Shown one piece after another: positions 28,354-37,700 of a stretch of 44,850 bases of DNA (positions within the stretch are counted from its first letter, which is position 1; each line of letters opens with the position of its first letter). The translations under genes were made by a program, and so were the position numbers. The stretch lies in assembly GCA_030837085.1 (NCBI GenBank), contig JAUPLE010000104.1, positions 1-44,850 on the forward strand, written 5' to 3'. The notes below the pieces were generated by a model, which did no database searches, was not told where the DNA came from, and saw nothing but the letters and a program-made list of their open reading frames with translations. The DNA comes from Acidobacteriota bacterium (GTDB taxonomy: Bacteria; Acidobacteriota; Aminicenantia; UBA2199).

Positions 28354-31300
28354 GAGATCCTTAATTTTTGGGCTTGCTTAAAACGATTATTATTAAACGT
28401 CTGCCGCTGTTTATTCCCTCTATCCTGACTCCTTTTAAAAACACTCTCTGGTTGCAGTTCAGGCTTTTGATTATTACCAATATGCCCTGCGAGGGAATAA
28501 ATTGTGGGGTAACGAAATAGGTCTACAATAGTTAACTCCCGATCATAAATCTCACTCAAACGACTGTGCACCTGGGTAAGTAACAAGGAATGCCCTCCTA
28601 AATCAAAAAAATTATCGTTAATCCCAACCTTCTCCAGGTGCAAATACTCCATCCATACCGATGCGATGACTTGCTCGATCTCCGTCTGCGGCGCCTTGTA
28701 TTTTACCTCCAGATCCTGCCGAACATTGTATAATATGGGGAGAGCAGCGATATCCACTTTCCCATTGGTAGTTAAAGGCATCGCATCAATAAATACGATA
28801 AAGGCTGGGATCATGTATTCCGGTACCCGGCGACCTATCCACTCCCGCAATTCGTTGCTGCCGACTTTTTGCCCACTCCCGACAACAACATAAGCCACCA
28901 AGCGCCTGTCCCCTGGAACTATTTCACGGACCACTACAGCAACATCGGCTATAGCCGGATGCAGCCCAAGGTAAGTTTCAATCTCTGATAATTCTATCCG
29001 ATGCCCATGAACCTGTACCTGTGTATCGATCCGTCCTAAAAACTTAATGCTTCCGTCCGACTGCCAACTGCCTAAATCACCGGTTTTAAAAAGAATATAG
29101 GTCTTATAGGACTTATAGGACCTATTTTTATTTTTAATAAACTTTTCCGCCGTTAATTCCGGGTTGTTTAAATATCCCCGGGATATTCCTTCACCGCCTA
29201 TGTACATCTCACCCGGCACGCCTATGGGAACTACATTATAATACCTATCCAAAATATAAACCTTTGTATTGATGATAGGCTTCCCCACGGGAATTATCGG
29301 ATATTTTGAAAAATTCAAACCCATTTCATTTACAATCGTATATGTCGAACAAACTGTAGCTTCGGTTAAACCATACCCATTGACAATGGTAATCGCTTCG
29401 ATCAAATGATCGATATCGCCGGCGGAAAGCGCTTCTCCACCACTCAACAACAGCCTCAGTTTCCCAGGTCGCCACTCAGCGGAATTCAGTCGGGCAATCA
29501 TAGACGGAACCGTGCTGAGGATGGTTATATCTTGGGTGGAAATTAAAAGTTTTAACTTCTTTATATCCAAAAAAGAAACCCTATCCGCTAAAAATATAGC
29601 GCCGCCAGAAGTTAAAATAGGCAATATCTCTCCCACAAAACTGGCCGAGGCGATAGATGTCAATGGCAGTATCCTATCTCCAGGCCCCGGGCTATACGAA
29701 CGGATAAATGAATATACCAGGTTTACAATATTCCTATTATCGATCAAAATCCCCTTGGGCTCCCCGCTAGAACCGGATGTGTAAATCACGCAGGCAGCAT
29801 TCTCCGCACAACAGCCGTTTAGACAATTATTATCACTTTTTCCAGAAATGAAATCCTTTTCATTATCCAGGCAAACGATTCTTTTCCCGTACCACTCAAA
29901 CCGGCTTAACTCAGTAGTAGCGGTAATCAGTACCGTTGAGCAGGCATCCTTCAATATGGACATCAATCGCCCATCGGGATAGGTGGGGTCCATAGGAATA
30001 TACGCCCCTCCGGTCTTGAGTATTCCCATAACTCCTACGATCAAATCCAACGAATTTTCCATACAAATCCCAACCAGCGTCTCAGTTCCAACATTCATTT
30101 CGTGTAATAAATGTGCCAACTGGTTGGCCTGGCAATTGAGTTCTGTATACGTTAATTGTCTGTTTTCAAATATAACGGCAGTTTCATTGGGATTCTTCTC
30201 TACACAGATTTCAAATAATCGGTATATACAAATATCTGCGGGGTAATCGCAATCGGTGTCATTCCAATGAACCAATAAATGCTGCTTCTCCTCTTCCGAA
30301 AGCATGGGAAGTTGGGAAATCGCCTGGTCAACGCTGCTGAGAACCGCGTCCAGCAACGCCTGGAAATGAGCAGTTATCCGCCGGATGGTATCGACTTCAA
30401 ATAAATCCGTGCTGTACTCGAATGTTCCTTTCATACCACCCGCTTCTTCCCACATGGTTAATGACAGGTCCATCTGGGAAAAACCGGTGTCGATCTGGAT
30501 AGGAATAATGGTAAGGTCAGAAATGCTTATCGCCGGCATTGGGGCGTTCTGCAGTTGAAACATCACCTGGAATAATGGCGTTACGCCTAGATTTCGCTGT
30601 GGGTTTAACTCCTCTACCAATCGTTCAAACGGGATATCCTGGTATTTGTACGCTTCAGAAAAAGCGGAGCGAACTCCCAGGAGAAGTATCTCAAACGTGG
30701 GATTCCGGGAAAGATCCGTGCGTATGACCAATGTATTGACAAACAGACCGATTAGGCCTTCCAATTCGATGCGGTGGCGACCGGCGATAGGAATACCGAT
30801 AAGTATGTCTTCCTGACCTGAATAGCGAAATAGGAGTGTATTATAAACGGCCATTAACAGCATAAAAAGAGTAACATTCTCCCTCCGGGCCAGGGTGTTC
30901 AGTTCCTGAAGTTTGTCTCCTTGGATATAAAAGGGCTGGACCGATCCTTTCCCTGAGAGCATATTGGGTCGCGGGTGATCAGTGGGTAATTCCAGCATTG
31001 TCGGGGATCCGGCCAATGCGGTTCTCCAATAGGCTAATTGGGTCTCATATAACTGTCCCTGCATCCATTCATGGAGCCATTGTACATAATCGGTATATTG
31101 GATGGGGAGTTCGCCCAACGGTGAAGGTTTTCCTTGATTAAAGGCTTCATAGAGAGAGATTAATTCTTTCAACATGATGCCCTTGGACCAACCGTCCATG
31201 ACAATGTGATGGATACTAACCACCAGGGCATAATCGTCCGTTGCTATTCTCAGTAGCCCGGCCCGAATAAGGGGGGCGTCAGCTAAATCAAAAGGCTGCC

Positions 31301-31697
31301 GGGAGAAATGGTTAACAAAATCCCTGATTTGTTTTTCCACGTCCGTACCTGTTTGCAGGTCTAAGACAGTAATGATTAGATGTTCTATCTTTTTAAATAC
31401 CTGGGTAGGTTGCCCTTCTTTGGCTGGGAAGTTCATTTGTATGACCCGGTGGCGGCGAACAATCTCATTAAGGGTCAGTTCCAGGGTCGAGATGTTCAAA
31501 GGTCCTTTGATACGCAAAGCAGTAGGATCATTATAGGCCGCACTGCCCGGATCAAACTGTTGTAAGAACCAAATACGGCGCTGGGCAAAGGATAGTTTAA
31601 ACGGCCCCGGATCATCTCTTTTTTTCAGTACCGGGCCTCCAAGGGTTTGAATACCTTTCTTTTTCAGTAATTCTTCAAATAATTTCTGTTTGTTCAT
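28350..31697 (-). CDS. NRPS, C-A-T
   Basis: HHIVMDGWS C motif, VIYTSGSSGEPKG A3, LFKTGDLGSW A7, LGGHSLLLT T domain. Confidence 0.96.
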   Translation of the reverse strand: MNKQKLFEELLKKKGIQTLGGPVLKKRDDPGPFKLSFAQRRIWFLQQFDPGSAAYNDPTALRIKGPLNISTLELTLNEIVRRHRVIQMNFPAKEGQPTQVFKKIEHLIITVLDLQTGTDVEKQIRDFVNHFSRQPFDLADAPLIRAGLLRIATDDYALVVSIHHIVMDGWSKGIMLKELISLYEAFNQGKPSPLGELPIQYTDYVQWLHEWMQGQLYETQLAYWRTALAGSPTMLELPTDHPRPNMLSGKGSVQPFYIQGDKLQELNTLARRENVTLFMLLMAVYNTLLFRYSGQEDILIGIPIAGRHRIELEGLIGLFVNTLVIRTDLSRNPTFEILLLGVRSAFSEAYKYQDIPFERLVEELNPQRNLGVTPLFQVMFQLQNAPMPAISISDLTIIPIQIDTGFSQMDLSLTMWEEAGGMKGTFEYSTDLFEVDTIRRITAHFQALLDAVLSSVDQAISQLPMLSEEEKQHLLVHWNDTDCDYPADICIYRLFEICVEKNPNETAVIFENRQLTYTELNCQANQLAHLLHEMNVGTETLVGICMENSLDLIVGVMGILKTGGAYIPMDPTYPDGRLMSILKDACSTVLITATTELSRFEWYGKRIVCLDNEKDFISGKSDNNCLNGCCAENAACVIYTSGSSGEPKGILIDNRNIVNLVYSFIRSYSPGPGDRILPLTSIASASFVGEILPILTSGGAIFLADRVSFLDIKKLKLLISTQDITILSTVPSMIARLNSAEWRPGKLRLLLSGGEALSAGDIDHLIEAITIVNGYGLTEATVCSTYTIVNEMGLNFSKYPIIPVGKPIINTKVYILDRYYNVVPIGVPGEMYIGGEGISRGYLNNPELTAEKFIKNKNRSYKSYKTYILFKTGDLGSWQSDGSIKFLGRIDTQVQVHGHRIELSEIETYLGLHPAIADVAVVVREIVPGDRRLVAYVVVGSGQKVGSNELREWIGRRVPEYMIPAFIVFIDAMPLTTNGKVDIAALPILYNVRQDLEVKYKAPQTEIEQVIASVWMEYLHLEKVGINDNFFDLGGHSLLLTQVHSRLSEIYDRELTIVDLFRYPTIYSLAGHIGNNQKPELQPESVFKRSQDRGNKQRQTFNNNRFKQAQKLRIS

Positions 31698-31734
31698 AAG
31701 AAATTGATAAATTTTTCACTTCCAGGGACGGCAT

Positions 31735-34700
31735 TTAATTGGAAAAAACTTCCCTGTATGTCCTGGCGATTTCTTCAACGGTTTCCGCATCCCCCCAGGT
31801 ATCAACCACATGACCGACTATTTCCCGGATAGTGGGTTTATCGAACAGGATGTTTAACGGCAAATCGATACGAAAGACCTCCCGCATCCGAGCAATCAAT
31901 TTCGTGGCCAGCAGCGAATGTCCTCCCAGGGCAAAAAAGTCATCCTGCACGCCCACCGGTGCGATACCCAACAATTGCTCCCAGATTTCGGCAGCGATCT
32001 TTTCCGCATCTGTTTGCGGTTCCTCGTAAATATTTTGCAGTTGGGGTCTTTTATGGACCGCCGATTTAGCGCCCGCGGATTCATCCTGAACCCCGGTACT
32101 CGAAACGGGGGCAGAAACCGGCAAAACCCACTGTCGGAGACGCTTATCCAGGCTCCTGCATGAAATCACTACCTGGGGTGTCCCGGGTGAATTCATTGAT
32201 AATACCCGTTGCAACGCTTCTTTCCCTTCTTCGCTCGTTATAGACGCTGTATTGCGTATACAACCCGGTGACCGATCTCTTTGCCATTCATCCCAGTTGA
32301 TACTGATCCAGTTATTGCCATAAACTTGACTTTGTTCCCGGGCCAGAGCATCCATAAAACTATTAGCCGCACTATATGCATACAAGCCAATACCACCTAA
32401 AACCGCTGATAGTGAAGAAGTTAAAATACAAAAATCCAGGGTTTTATCTTTAAACACATCTGCTATCACATTAGCCCCATATATTTTAGGGCCAAAATGA
32501 ATTTCACAAGTTTCCTTATCCAGTTGTGAGATGGGCTTAAAGTGCTCGTCCGACATGACCCCGGCGGTATGAATTATCCCGTGGATGTCACCGAACCTTG
32601 CTTCGACCAGACGGCGCGCGTGGACCATTTGTTCTTTTACAGAAACATCGGCCTCGATAACCTGTACCTCTGCTCCAGTTTCTTCCAGGCTTTTTATACG
32701 GGGATCCCCCGTTAAATATCTTCGGTCGGTCAGTATGAGTTTGGCGTGTACGGTCTGTGCTAAATAGTGGGCAAACGTAAACCCAATCCTGCCCAGACCG
32801 CCGGTTATAAGATAAACTCCGTTCTGTCTTAATTTTATCGGAATCCCGGGATAATTTCCCAGTTTTATCGGTTCATGGGATTGCACCCAACGAGTATTCC
32901 CACGATAAGCAATCACACGGTCCGGTGGTGAAACGTTTAATTCTAAAAATAAGTTATGCAATATTTCAGTGGAAGTATCGATCTCCAGGTTTCGGCAAAT
33001 GATATTGGGATATTCCTGGGAAATTACTTTGCATGGTCCGGGGATGGTCTCTTTCAAAGGACTGATGGTATCTCCGCTCTCGATCTTAAACATATGGTCA
33101 GATATGATCCAGAATTCTATGAGATTGAACAGGGACTGTTTTCCCAGGGCTTTTACCAGGTAAAGGAGGCTGTAAATCCCCCGCTCCAGTAAAATGTCGG
33201 ACAGTTCTGACTTGGTCCAAAAATGTACGATTTTGTCGATGGTTTTATCGTGGTTTACAATATCTTCCAGTAGGGCGTTATAATCATTGGGGCAACCAGG
33301 GTTAATTTCATAAGCGTCTTCGCCGGTTCGGGCAAATTGCGCTCCGATCGTTACAGTAATGATATGTTGGCCTTTTTCTTTCAGCAGGGGGATTAACTGC
33401 TCCTGGGTTGTCAAGAAAAACAACCAGCATTTGGGCTGCGCTAGATTTTTTTCTATTTCTTGCCGATCCAGGAAGGAGGGAGCGGTTTGTTTCCAGGTGG
33501 GGATATAAAACCAATCTTCTATTTTTTTCTTTCCTTCCTCTATTATTTCCTTATCTACCGTTGCATCATTTCCTGGTTGAAGCCAATAGCTGTTCTTTGC
33601 AAAGGGATAGGTGGGCAGGGGAACACGGTGTCTTTCTTGCCCAGCGTGGAATTCTTTCCAGTCGATTTCCACACCGTGGAGCCATAATTGGCCTATGCTA
33701 TTGAGTAAATAATAGGAATCCGATATTTGTTTTTTTGGATGACGGACCAGATCAATGATTACCGTACCATCGTTTTTGTCTGTTCCCAAATGCTGTTTAA
33801 CAAAAGTACTGGCTGTCCGGCCCGGCCCAACTTCGATAAAAATGGGTACTGTAATTTCCAGGAGTTTCCTTATGCCGTCCGCAAACCGCACGGTTTGGCG
33901 TAAATGATTTGCCCAGTATGTGGGGGAGGTTGTTTCTTTTTCGGTTATCCAGTCGCCGGTTAGATTTGATATGTAGGGAATCTGGGGAGGATTTAGCCGG
34001 ACTCGTTTGGCGGTTTCTTCGAACTCCTTCAATATGGGGTTCATCATCGGGGAATGAAATGCATGGGAGGTGTGAAGTAGAGTACTGTCATATCCTTTCA
34101 GTTTCAACAGCTTTTCGAAGGAATAAACTGCATCATGGGGTCCGGAAACAGTACAGAGGTTTGAAGAATTCACTGCCGCCAGGGAGAGTTCTGCGGCGTC
34201 GCTGTTCTTGCTATTTTCCTCTAATATTGTCAGCAGGTCTTTTTCCAGGATGGGGACGCTTAACATGGCGCCGGGGGGCATTTTTTGCATTAGTTTTCCC
34301 CTGGCTACCACTAGTTTTAAAGTGTCTTCCAGGGTGAGTACTCCGGACAAACAAGCGGCAGTATATTCGCCGATGCTGTGCCCGATCATGGCATGAGGTT
34401 TGACTCCCCAATTCATTAACAATTTGGCCAGTGCATATTCGATGGTAAAAATTACCGGCTGCGTAATTTCTGTTTGGTCTATAATATCGGTCTTATTGGA
34501 CCTATAGGACTTATTATCCCTATTACCGTCAAGTGAAGGATAAAGAATCGTTTTAATATCATAATCAATAATTGGTTGTAAAATTTCAAAACAGTGGTCC
34601 ATTTCGCGGCGGAAGACCGGTACGTTCTGGTACAGGTACAGGCCCATATCGACATACTGCGAACCCTGGCCAGGGAACATGAATATAACCGGCCTGCTTC

Positions 34701-37700
34701 CGGGCTCGGAAAAAAAGATTTCTCTTTTCTCGCTGTTAGTCAGGGCTTCGATGGCTTCATCCTTATTGGAGCATACAAACATTTGCCGGTAATGAAAACG
34801 TGCCCGGCCCACATGTAAGGTATAGACCGCATCGGCCATATTTATAGAGAGCGTATTTTTTCTTAAATAATCGGCCAGGTTCCTGGCTTGTTGTTCCAAT
34901 GCAGTTTGAGTTTTTGCAGACAATAAAATCAATTCATATTGTTTAACTCCTGATCCCTCCACACTGCCCCCTAAATATTCTTCTAATATCACATGGGCGT
35001 TGGTGCCGCCGATTCCCAGGGAACTGGCGGCAGCACGACGCGGCGTCTCCGAGTCCGGCCAATCACGTAGTTTAAGGTTCACATAAAAGGGGCTGTCGGC
35101 GAAACCGATCAAGGGATTAGGTTCCGTTACATTAATACTGGGGGGAATTTGTTTATATTTAAGACATAATACCGCTTTTATTAAGCCGATAACACCGGCT
35201 GCCACATCCAGGTGACCGATATTGGCTTTTACGGAACCCAAGGCGCAGTATTGCTTGCCGCTGCCAGCACTGCCGTACGCTCGGATCAAGGCGGAAATTT
35301 CCACGGGGTCGCCCAAGACCGTACCAGTGCCGTGGGTTTCAACGTACCCAATAGTATGGGGCTGGATGCGGGATTCTTGTAGGGCTTTTAAAACCACATC
35401 CGCCTGGCCGCTTTCACCAGGACTGTGGAAGCCTACCTTTAACGAACCGTCATTGTTGATGGCTGAACCTTTAATTACGGCATAGATATGATCGTTATCT
35501 TTAACGGCTTCGGACAACCGTTTGAGCACAACAATACCGACCCCGTTGCCGAATACGGTGCCTTTAGCAGCGGCATCAAAAGGCCGACAATGGCCGTCCG
35601 GGGATAAATGGCCGCCTTCGGTATAAAAGTACCCGGTCTTTTCCGGTATTTTAACGGCGATTCCACCGCTTAAGGCTATATCACAATCATGGGCCAATAG
35701 CGCTTGCCTGGCCAGGTGAACCGCTGTCAATGAAGTAGAGCAGGCTGATTGTATGGCCACACTGGGTCCCTTTAAATTGAGCTTGTAAGAGACGCGGGTG
35801 GTCAAAAAATCTTTATCGTTCCCGATCATGGTCTGGAACTCTCCCTGGGTTTTTATCACACCGGGATTTTTCAATACGTTATTTAATAAATAGGTGTTCC
35901 AGCCAACCCCGGCATAGACCCCGATGGACCCGGGATAGGTTTCCCCCATATAACCGGCATCTTCCAACGCCTTCCAGGCATATTCGAGAAATATTCGCTG
36001 CTGGGGGTCCATTAACTCGGCTTCCCTGGGATGATACCCGAAAAAATCAGCGTCGAATAAATCAATGTCCCCCATTACTCCACCAGCAGCAATAAGTTTG
36101 GAACTTCCCTTTATGACCTGGTAAGCTTCGGAACTTTCCAGTTCATCTTCCTGGAAAAATGTGATGGATTCAACGCCGTTTATTATATTCCGCCAAAATT
36201 CGTCAATACCAGTCGCCCCGGGCACTCGCATGGCTATCCCAATAACTGCGATATCCCGGCTGCCCAGCCTTGTCTCCTGCGTTTCCTTTGCTTCCTCTTT
36301 TTTTACTTCGGCATCAGCCTTCCCGGTAACGTTCCCTTCTATAAATGCAGCCTGGCGCGCAATCGTAGGATACCTGAACAACTCCACTACCGATATCGCC
36401 CGCTTCAGTTTGAAGTTTTTTTCCAGTTTGCTCTTTAACTTGATGAGCAGTAAAGAATGTCCACCCAAATCGAAAAAATTATCATCCACACCAATCTTTT
36501 CTTTTTCCAGGAGCTCCTTCCAAATTTCCTGAATTTTACTTTCATATTCACTTCGTGGTGGAAGATAAGCCTCACCGATGCCAATATTGCCATCTACCTC
36601 CATGCTGACCAATGCTTTCCGGTCGATTTTCCCGTTGGGCGTCAAAGGCAAACTCGCTAGCGGCATGAAATGTGCAGGAACCATATAATCGGGAAGCGTT
36701 TTTAATAAGTACTGCCGAATCTCCGAAACAGGAACCTCCCCACTGGAAACGAAAAAGGCATAGAGATTCTTTTCTCCTTCCCTGTCCTCCCTCGCCACTA
36801 CCGCCGCCTCTTTAATACCCGAATAACGCAAGACATGGTTCTCGATCTCTCTCAACTCCACCCGGTTGCCACGAATCTTTACCTGGTGATCAATACGACC
36901 TAAAAATTCTACCCTACCGTCCGGCATCCATTTACCTAAATCACCGGTTTTGTATAGAGTGCCTCCGGCGGCCAGAAACCCTTTTGAAAAAGGGTTTCTG
37001 GACTTCCTAAAACTTTTTATGAACTTCTCTGCGGTCATCTCCGCCCGCTTCCAATACCCATAACATACACCAGCCCCTATAGCACATATCTCCCCTACTA
37101 CCCCCACCGGCTGCAATTGATAATGATGATTCAATATGAATACATTCGTGTTCAAAGACGGCCTACCAATAGGAACCTTCCGCGTATCCGTATCCACTGG
37201 GATCGTGTAATGCATTATATCATCGCTGCATTCGGTCTGACCATAACAATCCACTAAATCGATACCTATATATTTTTCATAAAATTTGTTTACGACAAAC
37301 GGTTTGGTCTCCTCCGATGTCAACGCAATCTTCCTTAACTTCTCCAGCTTTATCTTCTCTTTCCCCTCATCCAATAAGAATAGATACGTTTTTAATACCG
37401 GCGGGATAAGTTCAATAACCGTTACCCCATCTGCCTCCACCACCTGGAATTGCAAATATGGGTCCCACTCCACCTCATCCGTATACACCACCAACCGCGC
37501 CCCCATAAACAACGGCGCCAAAACCTGCCACACCGCTGCAATAACATTGATACTGAAATTATTGGCCACCGTATCCGCTTCCGTAATCCCTAACACCCCT
37601 ATTTTTGTATAGGTATGATTCACAATACCCGAATGATGCAATAACGCCCCTTTCGGTTTTCCCGTCGAACCCGAAGTGTAAATTATATAAGCCAAATCCA

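Noticed and set aside
32770-32830. KR stereochemical type assignment
   Set aside because: The LDD/W fingerprint region (HTAGVMSDEHFKPIS) is not clear-cut, so A- or B-type was not called.
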